NCBI GenBank assembly: GCA_020435085.1
Contig: JAGRAB010000283.1
Coordinates: 1-9,325 of the forward strand
Reading direction: 5' to 3'
Origin: Bdellovibrionales bacterium
GTDB lineage: Bacteria; Bdellovibrionota; Bdellovibrionia; Bdellovibrionales; UBA1609
Length of the DNA stretch: 9,325 bases
The position numbers and the translations under genes are program-made. Shown one piece after another: positions 1-6,903 of this stretch (position 1 is the first letter of the stretch; each line of letters opens with the position of its first letter). The notes below the pieces were generated by a model that was not told the DNA's origin, did not search any database, and was given only the letters and a program-made list of their open reading frames with translations.

Positions 1-47
1 TAATGGATAAGATAAAATGTCTCTGGTTTTACTGTTGATTTTGCCAT
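1..47 (-). CDS. Possible 5' end of a minus-strand gene running off the left edge
   Basis: An ATG on the minus strand at 47-45 opens a frame with no stop to the window edge, reading MAKSTVKPETFYLIH. An AAGGA lies three bases upstream, close for a Shine-Dalgarno but usable. Fifteen codons are too few to recognise a family. It would be divergent from the lipoprotein at 203, with about 155 AT-rich bases between them. The alternative is that a plus-strand gene ends here: all three plus frames have stops within the first 40 bases, and a hairpin followed by a T-run sits at 72-111. The two readings cannot be separated without the flanking sequence. Confidence 0.35.
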   Translation of the reverse strand, partial: MAKSTVKPETFYLIH

Positions 48-71
48 GGGTCCTTATACTCTTATTTTTCT

Positions 72-111
72 GAAGTTGTCATGGCCTCGGGCCTCACCTT
101 CCATTTTTTTT
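72..111 (+). terminator. Bulged hairpin followed by T8; weak terminator candidate
   Basis: The sequence folds as GAAG-(tt)-GT-(cat)-GGCC-tcg-GGCC-(tc)-AC-CTTC (72-101), followed after two bases by eight T residues (104-111), which run into seven A residues. The stem is short and bulged, so the call is weak. It makes sense as a terminator only if a plus-strand gene ends just before 72. If the minus-strand start at 47 is real, the hairpin lies in that gene's leader instead. Confidence 0.25.
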
Positions 112-202
112 AAAAAAACTGTCTAACTTATAAGCATATGTTTTTGTTGATTTTTTTTAATATTTCCCCTTATGAAATTGAAAATCGTGCCGATAAATAA
201 TT

Positions 203-565
203 ATGTTCCAAAAAATATTACTCTTTATTTTGAGCTGTTTTTTTATTGCATGCAGCTCAAAACCAGAAGTTCCACAAGGTCAGCCTCTTCAACGGGCAGA
301 TATAAAACCAGCAATTTCTAAAAATTCTCAAACCAAATGGTTTCCTAATAACCAAAATCGCTATGGTCGTTTTGTTGTTTCCTCAGGTCTTCGCTTTCAA
401 GAAGCTGATTGCCAAATTTATTCAAAACCCAATTTTTATAGCGAAAAACTCAATACCGCAAAAGGTGGAAAAGACATTTGGACCGAAGATACAGGGTCTG
501 CTTGGTATAAAGTTTATCGAGATAAAAAGTATGGTTATATGAGCAAAATTTGTTTTAATAACTGA
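203..565 (+). CDS. Small SH3-like domain lipoprotein
   Basis: The 120-residue product begins with a short basic and hydrophobic signal (residues 2-16) ending in a lipobox-like F-I-A-C, so Cys17 would be the lipidated residue. A polar linker of about 40 residues follows. Residues 57-118 look like a bacterial SH3 fold: a start resembling 'LRFQEADCQIYSKP', then 'WYKV', then a terminal 'YGYMSKICF', the usual pattern of SH3b domains. Cys70 and Cys117 could form a disulfide in the periplasm. Such domains usually bind peptides or peptidoglycan; the ligand here is unknown. No good Shine-Dalgarno precedes the ATG. The gene converges on the next one, with stop codons one base apart. Lipoprotein and SH3 calls come from motifs read by eye. 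Confidence 0.8.
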   Translation: MFQKILLFILSCFFIACSSKPEVPQGQPLQRADIKPAISKNSQTKWFPNNQNRYGRFVVSSGLRFQEADCQIYSKPNFYSEKLNTAKGGKDIWTEDTGSAWYKVYRDKKYGYMSKICFNN

Positions 566-566
566 T

Positions 567-1253
567 TTAGCGATCAATTAAAAAAGCAATTACAGAAATT
601 CCAATCACCACAAGAACAGCTGCCCCAATAACAAAAGGTTTTATCGGCCATTGCGGTGTTGTTGTCGTATTTGGGGCTGCCTCTGCCTCTAAAGAATGCA
701 TATGAGTGGGGTTATCCACAGGCTTTGTGGATAATTCTGACGAGGTCGTCAAAGGTGAGGGTTGAACAGGAGTTTCTCTTTGCTTTTTAGGAGTCGTCGC
801 CGTTGGTTTTCTTAATGGAGTTGGTGATGACGATGTCTTAGGTCGAACTTTTCCTACTACTTTTTTTCGAATAGGTCCTTCTGCCTGAGAGTCTCCTCCC
901 TCATTGGCCAATTGTTTTTTAAAATCTCGTTCTAAACAAAATCCACCTTCAAATGACTGTCGATATTTTTTTCTTTTATCTCCAGTTTCAGAATGTACAT
1001 ATTCACTACTTTCAAAAATGGTTTGGATAACTGCACCGTTTTTAAATGAAAATACACTTGATAATTGTTCAATTGATTCAACTCCAACAGCACCAAATCC
1101 GCAAACAGACTCTAAAATAAGAACAATACGATCTAACTGAGCTTCAAAAGATAATTGAGAAAAGCCTGGGTAATCACGTATGAGCTGCTGAACCACTTGA
1201 AGGTCCCTGTTTTGAATACTTCGAATGCGACTTTTTGATTGCGTGTCTGTCAT
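567..1253 (-). CDS. Tail-anchored membrane protein of unknown function
   Basis: This 228-residue protein has no signal peptide. Residues 10-115 form a compact, charged, probably globular domain that I do not recognise (motifs 'YPGFSQLSFEAQLDRIVLIL' and 'FEGGFCLERDF'). Residues 120-203 are a low-complexity linker rich in Pro, Thr, Ser and Lys. Residues 206-226 are a single hydrophobic helix (FVIGAAVLVVIGISVIAF) followed only by L-I-D-R. That is the layout of a C-tail-anchored protein with its globular part in the cytoplasm. The start is supported by a GGGGGGAAG Shine-Dalgarno six bases or so before the ATG. It lies 107 bases downstream of the barrel gene on the same strand, so it could be the last gene of that unit or have its own promoter. 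Function unknown. Confidence 0.75.
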   Translation of the reverse strand: MTDTQSKSRIRSIQNRDLQVVQQLIRDYPGFSQLSFEAQLDRIVLILESVCGFGAVGVESIEQLSSVFSFKNGAVIQTIFESSEYVHSETGDKRKKYRQSFEGGFCLERDFKKQLANEGGDSQAEGPIRKKVVGKVRPKTSSSPTPLRKPTATTPKKQRETPVQPSPLTTSSELSTKPVDNPTHMHSLEAEAAPNTTTTPQWPIKPFVIGAAVLVVIGISVIAFLIDR

Positions 1254-1360
1254 GTCTTCCCCCCATTTATTCTAATGGAATACAGGGGGAATGACTAGGG
1301 CGTGTCCTCATTGAGGCTCTTATTTCTATGACCTTTGACCAGACAAAACGTCAATATATC

Positions 1361-2173
1361 CTAGAAAAAAGCGGAAGCTTTAAAGGAGTATCTATCAATG
1401 TCTAGGTGATGAGAGTACTCTGCTGCTAGTTTAAATATAAGAAGTTTAAACTCAGCTCCTCCAAAAAATTGCGCGCCACTTGCTGTTGCAGAAGCTGATG
1501 TTCCAGAAGTGACAGATGGGTCAAAAATAGAATTGCCCGCAACAGAAAGCTCACCATCGCCATGAATGTATCCAATTCCGACATATGGCTCTGCAATCAC
1601 CAAATTTTTACTCGCAATAAGTTGTATACCTGTAATGGTATTTTTAAATGTAGAGTTCACTTCAACGCTTGAAGTGACTGGATCTGGCTGTTTAAAAGTA
1701 AGATCTGTTTTTGTGAGATGTCCTTTAATAGCAATTGAAAGGGGCAGAAAACTTAAAACAGTCTCTGTGGGTGACCACTTCGCTGCCGCAGACATATTTT
1801 GAAATTTAAAGTTACTATCTCCAATTTCTGGAATAATTAATGCTTCAAAAGTAAACCCGAGAGGCACTGTGATAATACCTAATACGCCTCCAGAAGGAAG
1901 AATGGGAATATCTGCATTGGGATCTTGTTCTTTCACAAGCTTTTCAATTTTTTCTGCTTTTGAGCCGCTCAATACAAGACCGACTTCAAAACCAAAAAGA
2001 GAACCCAATGGTGCGGCACCAGAAACTGATGTATGCGTAAAAACACCAGTGAAGTCGCTCACTATGTTTTCCATATCCTTCTTATCAATATTGTCAAATT
2101 GGATATCTTGCGCCCATACACATGAAGACATTCCCATCAATACTATCAAAAACAAAGTTTTTAATTTCCACAT
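1361..2173 (-). CDS. Outer-membrane beta-barrel candidate (DUF6588-like)
   Basis: I chose the ATG at 2173 over the upstream in-frame ATG at 2191: it has GGGGG three bases before it and directly begins a signal peptide (MWKLKTLFLIVLMGMSSCVWA, cleavage after Ala21 before QDIQF). The mature protein of about 249 residues alternates polar and hydrophobic residues in strand-like blocks, has Gly- and aromatic-rich stretches ('GGVLGIITVPLGFTFEALI', 'AEPYVGIGYIHGDG'), and ends in Phe-Phe, as outer-membrane barrels usually do. The pattern resembles the DUF6588 family, a resemblance noted from memory only. It starts ten bases after the permease stop, so it is almost certainly co-transcribed with the ABC genes. 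Its role may be in envelope export or it may be a passenger; that is inference. Confidence 0.7.
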   Translation of the reverse strand: MWKLKTLFLIVLMGMSSCVWAQDIQFDNIDKKDMENIVSDFTGVFTHTSVSGAAPLGSLFGFEVGLVLSGSKAEKIEKLVKEQDPNADIPILPSGGVLGIITVPLGFTFEALIIPEIGDSNFKFQNMSAAAKWSPTETVLSFLPLSIAIKGHLTKTDLTFKQPDPVTSSVEVNSTFKNTITGIQLIASKNLVIAEPYVGIGYIHGDGELSVAGNSIFDPSVTSGTSASATASGAQFFGGAEFKLLIFKLAAEYSHHLDIDRYSFKASAFF

Positions 2174-2183
2174 AAAGCCCCCA

Positions 2184-2969
2184 TCAAACATCTTTCAATT
2201 TTGTATAAAGATACATTCCACCCCAAAAAATCAATATGTACAAGGCTGCCAACCCAGGAAAAGACAGATTTTGTTCCATTGCCTTTTCCACACTTACCCC
2301 TAACAGTTGACTTGGCGAATCAATAAGGTGAGAAAAAACCTGCATGGGAAAATATTTTTTCACTGACCATTCAAAGTTCCACTCCAAAAAATAACCAAGA
2401 AATGGTTCTATCAAAACAGACCAAGCAATAAAAATAGTTACAGCTCCAATAGACCTTGGAATCAAAAGTGCCACAAACAAACCAAAAGAAAGAATGCCTC
2501 CACAGCGAAGAGCAACTCCTGCTAACTCTTTCCACTTTTGAAAAAATTCACTTGTATTTAAACCAGCAAACACTTGAATAAGAATAACAAGTGTTATCCA
2601 AGCAAAAATGGTCAATAGACAGGCTTGAAAGAATTTACCTAACAACAACTCTTCTTTTGAAAAACCATCAATCACATGTTGCTTGAGCACTCCCAGTTCG
2701 CGCTCTTTGATCGACAAACCCATGATTGAAAAAGCCAAAATGGGTTCAAAAAAACCAGAAAAATAAAAAAAGAAAGGATAGAGTTGCAAAGAGGGCTGCC
2801 CTATCAATGATTGAAATTCTGAAACGGCCGATTGCTGTAAAAAAAACTCAATCAATCGCGCTCCCATCCAAACTGTCATTGAGAGACAAATCACATAACC
2901 TAGGTTAAAGGTCCAAAATGAGCGATAGCTTTTGAGTCGAAACCACTCCCACTTAATGATTCGGATCAT
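2184..2969 (-). CDS. ABC-2 type transporter permease
   Basis: The 261-residue integral membrane protein has about six hydrophobic segments (roughly 19-40, 63-85, 113-136, 153-171, 175-195 and 238-256). After the second comes the stretch 'KERELGVLKQHVIDGFSKEELLLGKF', typical of ABC-2 permeases of the NosY/NatB type. The ATG at 2969 overlaps the ATPase stop as ATGA, and a GAGG lies about ten bases upstream. It is better than the in-frame ATG at 3014, which lies inside the ATPase gene. The four-base overlap suggests translational coupling, so the two proteins are made in matching amounts. The permease would form the inner-membrane channel driven by the ATPase. Substrate unknown: lipid, polysaccharide, antibiotic or ion efflux are all possible for the family. 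Confidence 0.88.
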   Translation of the reverse strand: MIRIIKWEWFRLKSYRSFWTFNLGYVICLSMTVWMGARLIEFFLQQSAVSEFQSLIGQPSLQLYPFFFYFSGFFEPILAFSIMGLSIKERELGVLKQHVIDGFSKEELLLGKFFQACLLTIFAWITLVILIQVFAGLNTSEFFQKWKELAGVALRCGGILSFGLFVALLIPRSIGAVTIFIAWSVLIEPFLGYFLEWNFEWSVKKYFPMQVFSHLIDSPSQLLGVSVEKAMEQNLSFPGLAALYILIFWGGMYLYTKLKDV

Positions 2970-3862
2970 TTTTTTAATACCTCGATAAAATGTTCTTCTA
3001 AAGAACGACGACAAAGTTTAATTTCTGAGAGCAAAATACCACGGTCATAGCAATATTGATTAATATCCTCTCCTCGAACATCTTTTGAAACAAAAAACTG
3101 AAGATAAGAATCTTTTTTTTCTATTTTTTCATGACGCGGAAATTGACTTAAAACTTCAAAAAGCCGCTCCTCATCTCTGGCTTTAAGCTCATACCAAGTT
3201 TGACCTTTCAACACTTCTTCAATGGACCCTTGTTGAAGAAGGGTGCCTTGCTTTAAAACGAGAACATGGCTACATACCTTCTCCACTTCATCCAAAATAT
3301 GACTGGCAAGAAGAATTGTCTTGCCTCGTTTTCGTTGTTCAATAATCAAATGCCTCACATCGGCAATTCCGGCAGCATCAATACCATTTGTCGGCTCATC
3401 GAGGACAAGTACATCAGGATCTCCTAAAATAGCACTTGCTAAACCCAACCGTTGTTTCATGCCTAAGGAGTAATTTTTAAAAAGATCTTTTCTTCGGTCC
3501 CATAGCCCCACCATTTCTAAAGCTTGAGCAATTTCAGATCTATGAACTCCACGAATCATTGCTGTTAACTTTAGACTTTCTTCAGCATTCATCCATGGGT
3601 AAAATCTTGGTTTTTCTAAAAGAGCTCCGATATGGCGGCGTGAACGAGATGCTGAAGACTCCCCTAATGACCACTGCAGATCTCCTTTTGTTGGTCGTAC
3701 AACTCCCAACATCATACCAAGTGTGGTTGTTTTACCTGACCCATTAGGACCAAGAATTCCCAAAACCTGTCCTTTAAGAAGGTCAAAAGAAAGGTCTGAA
3801 ACTGCTGCTAATGCCCCATACTTTTTTGTTAAATTTTGTGCTGAAAATATAATCTCATTCAT
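2966..3862 (-). CDS. ABC transporter ATP-binding protein (CcmA/BcrA type)
   Basis: A 298-residue cytoplasmic ATPase with every ABC motif in order: Walker A GPNGSGKT (38-45), Q-loop region 'LLEKPRFYPW' (81-90, Glu in the usual Gln place, as often seen in BcrA-type proteins), signature 'YSLGMKQRLG' (131-140), Walker B 'VLVLDEP' (151-157) with catalytic Glu156, D-loop 'NGID' and switch His188. About 80 residues follow the nucleotide-binding core, as in BcrA/NatA-type subunits. The start has GGGAAG about nine bases upstream. It is the first gene of the ATPase-permease-barrel unit and is divergent from the RNase H gene, with about 90-125 bases between them. It would power export by the adjacent permease; the substrate cannot be read from the sequence. 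Confidence 0.95.
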   Translation of the reverse strand: MNEIIFSAQNLTKKYGALAAVSDLSFDLLKGQVLGILGPNGSGKTTTLGMMLGVVRPTKGDLQWSLGESSASRSRRHIGALLEKPRFYPWMNAEESLKLTAMIRGVHRSEIAQALEMVGLWDRRKDLFKNYSLGMKQRLGLASAILGDPDVLVLDEPTNGIDAAGIADVRHLIIEQRKRGKTILLASHILDEVEKVCSHVLVLKQGTLLQQGSIEEVLKGQTWYELKARDEERLFEVLSQFPRHEKIEKKDSYLQFFVSKDVRGEDINQYCYDRGILLSEIKLCRRSLEEHFIEVLKK

Positions 3863-3988
3863 ATTTTTTATCTTCCCATAGACAAGTTCAAAATCACTTT
3901 CTTTTTAAAAATAACATCCTGTGACGTCTCTCCATCCTTTTAGCTCTCTTCAGTGACAGTTGATAAAAAAAAGTCTACACCTTTAAAA

Positions 3989-4747
3989 ATGACTTCTGAA
4001 TGGGATGATAAAATTATTATTTTTACTGATGGTGCGTGCTCTGGAAATCCTGGTAAAGGCGGGTGGGCCTCGGTGATTTATACACCTAACGGCAAAATTC
4101 AAGAGTTGGGGGCGGCTTCATTTAAGACAACAAATAATCAAATGGAGCTCACAGCTAGCATTGAGGGTCTTAAAGCTGTCGCCAATAAAAATTCTGAAAT
4201 TTGGCTTTACACAGATTCTACTTATGTTATCCGAGGCATCACCCAGTGGATCTGGGGTTGGAAGAAAAAAGATTGGAAAAATGCCGAGGGCAATGATGTG
4301 ACCAATCAAGATTTATGGTTACAGCTAGAAAAACAAGTTCTTCGCTTAAAAAAACAAGGAACAAATATTGATTGGAGATATGTTCGAGGCCACACGGGCG
4401 TTCCTGGAAATGAAAGAGTTGATGAAATTGCCGTTAATTTTTCTAAAGGAAAAGGGAACAATCTTTTTTCAGGTCGACTTTTAGAATACTCAGTGGCCAT
4501 ATTAGATTTACCAGAAACCCATGAGCTTCCTCCCATGCGAGAAAAACAAGAAAAAAAAGCTGCTTATTCTTATCTTAGCTACGTCAATGGAGTCCTTCAA
4601 CGCCACAAAGACTGGAAATCCTGCGAGGCCGTTGTCAAAGGCCGACCTGGTGCCAAATTTAAAAAAGCCCTTTCACAAGAGGATGAAACTCTTATTGTCG
4701 AAACTTGGGGACTTTCAAGAAAACATCTTGATGATCTTAAGGACTAG
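3989..4747 (+). CDS. rnhA: Ribonuclease HI with C-terminal viroplasmin-like domain
   Basis: The protein degrades RNA in RNA-DNA hybrids, for example at replication primers and R-loops. Counted from the longer GTG start at 3953, the RNase HI domain spans about 20-166 with the full catalytic set: Asp26 (FTDGACSGNPG), Glu65 (NNQMEL), Asp88 (YTDST), His147 (RGHTG) and Asp157 (NERVDEIA). A charged linker follows. Residues 205-253 ('YLSYVNGVLQRHKDWKSCEA', then 'VKGRPGAKFKK') resemble the viroplasmin or RNase H1 hybrid-binding domain, which normally sits at the N-terminus. It would raise affinity or processivity on hybrids. I prefer the ATG at 3989, just before the domain; the GTG at 3953 is equally open, and neither has a clear Shine-Dalgarno. 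It converges on the next gene with 14 bases between. Confidence 0.92.
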   Translation: MTSEWDDKIIIFTDGACSGNPGKGGWASVIYTPNGKIQELGAASFKTTNNQMELTASIEGLKAVANKNSEIWLYTDSTYVIRGITQWIWGWKKKDWKNAEGNDVTNQDLWLQLEKQVLRLKKQGTNIDWRYVRGHTGVPGNERVDEIAVNFSKGKGNNLFSGRLLEYSVAILDLPETHELPPMREKQEKKAAYSYLSYVNGVLQRHKDWKSCEAVVKGRPGAKFKKALSQEDETLIVETWGLSRKHLDDLKD

Positions 4748-4761
4748 GGGCTGTGGAAAAT

Positions 4762-5934
4762 TCATCTCATTTTGAAAAATAAAAACTGAGTGCGTTGAGC
4801 ATCACGAAAATTATTATCACTGACAAATATTAAAAGTCTCGAACCGTCAGGAAGTTTTGGGCCCAAATCCATGCCTTCAATATTGTCGACAACAGGATAT
4901 TCTTCACTGAGTTGTCCAATAAGTAGATCGAAATCATATAACAACTCTTTTTTACAAGTTGTTATTTGCTGATTTTTTAACGAATCCATTTTGGCAACAT
5001 TCGTTGCCCCCTCACAATTAACAAGGAAAAGGCGAATTCGATTTTTTGACCGTGCTGCTAAATAGGCTCTTTCCAAAACAAGAAGTTCATTTTCATTAAG
5101 GATTACCAAATCTGGTACGCCAATGATAGAGGCAGGAACAGGGTCTCGAGCAGGAATTGCAGACAATGGATAAACCACTTGTTTTGACTCTGTAAGAGCT
5201 CCCTCAACATCTACGTGATAATAGGTAATACGTGTTTGAGTTCCTTTTTCAAAATCTGCCACATCCCCGTCTTGAATTAATGCAGATTCCGTTGTTGTGA
5301 CTAATGCCTTTAAGTCAGGGTCATAATCTAAAGACTCAAAAGCCAAATTATCACGAACGCCATAAGTCTTTGCTCTCTTCTCTTTTTCTATAGGAAAAAA
5401 CGGAGGGCCAAAATCTGTTCTTCTTACTTCTTCACCCTTTTTATTGACTTGAATCAAAGTGGGAACCGCAGAAGGTGTTTCTTCAAAATCCCCTTCTGAA
5501 GAAATATAAATCCAACCGGCGGAGTCAACGGCAATCCCTTCGGGGTCAAGACTTCTTTTAGGATAAAGCTGTCCTGAACGCGTACGAATGGGAAAAACAT
5601 TTTGAACCTGTACTTCAAAATGATGATCTTTTAATTCTCGAAGTTGAAGGCCATAGAATCGACTGGGGCCTGATCTCCCACGATCATCAGAAATAGCATA
5701 AAGAACCTGATTTAAACCTGACCATGCCAATCCAGAAAGACCTCCAATAGGATTTTTATCTCCAGGCCAACTTGTTGGTAAAATTTGATCATTAATAAAG
5801 TCCAATTGAAGTTTTGCCACATGTCCATTCGCAATTTCCTCTTCTTTTAAAAGAGTTTGGAAATACTTGTCATGAAGATATAAACCCATTGTGACTGATG
5901 CGATAATAATAAGGAAACCGATAATTTTTCTCAT
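4762..5934 (-). CDS. Phytase-like (esterase-like) propeller protein, membrane-anchored or exported
   Basis: The 390-residue protein starts with one hydrophobic segment (4-22) lacking an obvious cleavage site, so it is probably a signal anchor with the body in the periplasm. The rest carries the repeated blocks of the 'esterase-like activity of phytase' family: GGLSGLAW (64-71), AISDDRG (80-86), DPEGIAV (130-136), SSEG (145-148), AFESL (198-202), LVLERA (285-290), NIEGMDLGP (351-359) and VSDNNF (371-376) before a closing 'TQFLFF'. The acidic blades fit a calcium-binding beta-propeller. The substrate of this family is poorly known, and phytase activity should not be assumed. No convincing Shine-Dalgarno is seen before the ATG. 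It lies 55 bases downstream of the HNH gene on the same strand and may share its transcript. Confidence 0.85.
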   Translation of the reverse strand: MRKIIGFLIIIASVTMGLYLHDKYFQTLLKEEEIANGHVAKLQLDFINDQILPTSWPGDKNPIGGLSGLAWSGLNQVLYAISDDRGRSGPSRFYGLQLRELKDHHFEVQVQNVFPIRTRSGQLYPKRSLDPEGIAVDSAGWIYISSEGDFEETPSAVPTLIQVNKKGEEVRRTDFGPPFFPIEKEKRAKTYGVRDNLAFESLDYDPDLKALVTTTESALIQDGDVADFEKGTQTRITYYHVDVEGALTESKQVVYPLSAIPARDPVPASIIGVPDLVILNENELLVLERAYLAARSKNRIRLFLVNCEGATNVAKMDSLKNQQITTCKKELLYDFDLLIGQLSEEYPVVDNIEGMDLGPKLPDGSRLLIFVSDNNFRDAQRTQFLFFKMR

Positions 5935-5954
5935 AATGATTCAAAGTTGGCAGA

Positions 5955-5967
5955 CCAATTGAATTGG
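5955..5967. repeat. Short perfect palindrome between the HNH and phytase-like genes
   Basis: CCAATT-G-AATTGG is a perfect dyad in the 55-base gap. On the minus strand it lies just after a TTGACC (5972-5967), which resembles a -35 box, but no acceptable -10 follows at the right distance. It could be a small operator site. It is not a terminator, because no T-run follows on either strand. Confidence 0.25.
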
Positions 5968-5989
5968 GTCAAGATTTTTGAATTTGTTT

Positions 5990-6508
5990 CTATCGAGATT
6001 TACGAACATGGACCAAATACGGCTCCCATGTCCGTGGACAGGTTTTATGATGTGTGTAAGAAAACTCTTTACTTGGAAGCCATTTAGGCTGGATGGGTTT
6101 TTTTCTTAAAGGCATATCTGCCTGCTCTGTGGAAAGGTCTCCCTTTTTATTATTACAGGGACCACAAGCTGCAACAACATTTGTCCACACATGCTGCCCC
6201 CCTTTACTTACGGGAAGAACATGATCAATTGTCAGAAGTTTTTCTGGAAACCTTTCACCGCAATACTGACAAGTATGATTGTCTCTAATAAATAAATTTT
6301 GCCGAGAAAGCTTCACTGTCACTGAAGAAAAATTAGGACGTACGTATTTTCTGAGCCGAAGAACGCTTGGCAAAGGAAAAGCCTTGGTTGCACTTCGCAC
6401 TTGTACAGAGTGATACTCTAGAACATCCACTTTATTTTGAAGCCAGAGAATCATGGCTTTTTGCCAATTCACGACCTTGAGGGGTTCGTATCCCGCATTG
6501 AGAATCAA
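5990..6508 (-). CDS. HNH endonuclease family protein
   Basis: The 172-residue reading has a typical single-domain HNH layout: N-terminal 'LNAGYEPLKVVNW', zinc pair Cys80-x2-Cys83, 'LTIDHVLPVSKGG' with Asp95-His96 of the catalytic beta-beta-alpha-metal fold, Asn110, then the second zinc pair Cys115-x2-Cys118 followed by 'NNKKGD'. These small HNH proteins are widespread in bacterial chromosomes, presumably cutting DNA; their role is not firmly known. The only standard start in frame is the TTG at 6508, with GGAG just two bases before it, which is too close. The frame stays open for 33 more codons upstream (to the stop at 6608-6610), and '...GALILNAGYEPL' fits the family better than a start at the Ile. 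The true start may therefore be upstream and non-canonical. No restriction-modification partner is nearby. Confidence 0.87.
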   Translation of the reverse strand: MILNAGYEPLKVVNWQKAMILWLQNKVDVLEYHSVQVRSATKAFPLPSVLRLRKYVRPNFSSVTVKLSRQNLFIRDNHTCQYCGERFPEKLLTIDHVLPVSKGGQHVWTNVVAACGPCNNKKGDLSTEQADMPLRKKPIQPKWLPSKEFSYTHHKTCPRTWEPYLVHVRKSR

Positions 6509-6705
6509 AGCTCCTGAGCCTGCGAGTTGCTTATTGAAGGCAAGCCTCCTTTTGCTTTCCGGATTGCTTTCCAGAACGGCTTTGTAGAGGTACTTTGAGG
6601 TGTTTTCTCAAAAGTACTGCTTCCTCTTTATATTTTCTCCGAAAATGCCATAAATACGCAAGTCTAGGAGTTCAACAAGATTCAATTATCTCCTATTTCT
6701 TCCCA

Positions 6706-6734
6706 TTGACCTACTTTGATACAAAAAGTAAAAT
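6706..6734 (+). promoter_or_regulatory. Orphan sigma70-like promoter on the plus strand
   Basis: TTGACC (6706-6711), 17 bases, TAAAAT (6729-6734): five of six matches in each box at the best spacing. No plus-strand gene follows; the next features downstream are an antisense terminator hairpin and the 3' end of the minus-strand lipoprotein gene. A transcript starting near 6741 would be a small RNA or antisense RNA. In such AT-rich sequence the match could be chance. Confidence 0.35.
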
Positions 6735-6846
6735 TATATTTCCTTTTTTTTATTTATACTTCCCATAAATTTTGGTTTCATCTTTTTATACATTTTCCCA
6801 CAAATATCTCAGTCGCTTAAAAATCAAAGACGTGTATGCTCTAATT

Positions 6847-6868
6847 AAAAAAGCCCACTTATGTGGGC
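6847..6868 (-). terminator. Rho-independent terminator of the helical lipoprotein gene
   Basis: Read on the minus strand, GCCCAC-ATAA-GTGGGC (6868-6853) is a perfect six-pair GC-rich stem with a four-base loop, followed at once by six T residues. It lies about 35 bases after the stop of the lipoprotein gene at 6904. It separates that gene from the HNH gene downstream on the same strand. On the plus strand no T-run follows, so it is directional. Confidence 0.85.
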
Positions 6869-6903
6869 CAGAAAAATTCAAGTAATAAGATATCAATGAT
6901 GAA

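Larger units (their letters stand above)
6509..6903. other. 395-base non-coding stretch between HNH and helical lipoprotein genes
   Basis: The stretch is very AT-rich. It contains, on the minus strand, a perfect AAAAGGAGG ribosome-binding sequence (6553-6545) with no standard start at normal spacing, and a 26-codon frame with a TTG start (6611-6531) preceded by GAGGAA. A weak minus-strand promoter candidate, TTGTTG-N16-TATTTA (6678-6651), could serve the HNH gene. TTCCCA occurs three times on the plus strand (6700, 6760, 6795). A plus-strand promoter-like pair and a minus-strand terminator are listed separately. No conventional gene is visible here. Confidence 0.5.

Noticed and set aside
104..118. 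T8A7 tract as an origin or attachment site
   Set aside because: No DnaA boxes, flanking repeats or integrase gene are present; it is simple AT-rich intergenic sequence.
1306..1316. CCTC-ATT-GAGG dyad between the barrel gene and the tail-anchored gene as a terminator
   Set aside because: The stem has only four pairs and no T-run follows on the minus strand.
1329..1340. Direct repeat TGACC-TT-TGACC upstream of the tail-anchored gene
   Set aside because: Five-base units with two copies are expected by chance and no good promoter boxes are tied to them.
3953..4747. RNase H domain as a reverse-transcriptase or retron remnant
   Set aside because: All catalytic residues of cellular RNase HI are present and no reverse transcriptase motif lies nearby.
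5990..6508. HNH endonuclease as part of a restriction-modification or other defence system
   Set aside because: No methyltransferase, helicase, sensor or toxin-antitoxin partner is adjacent; this compact HNH type is a common stand-alone chromosomal gene.
6700..6800. Three TTCCCA copies as a regulator array
   Set aside because: Spacings of 60 and 35 bases are irregular and the hexamer recurs elsewhere in AT-rich gaps of this window.
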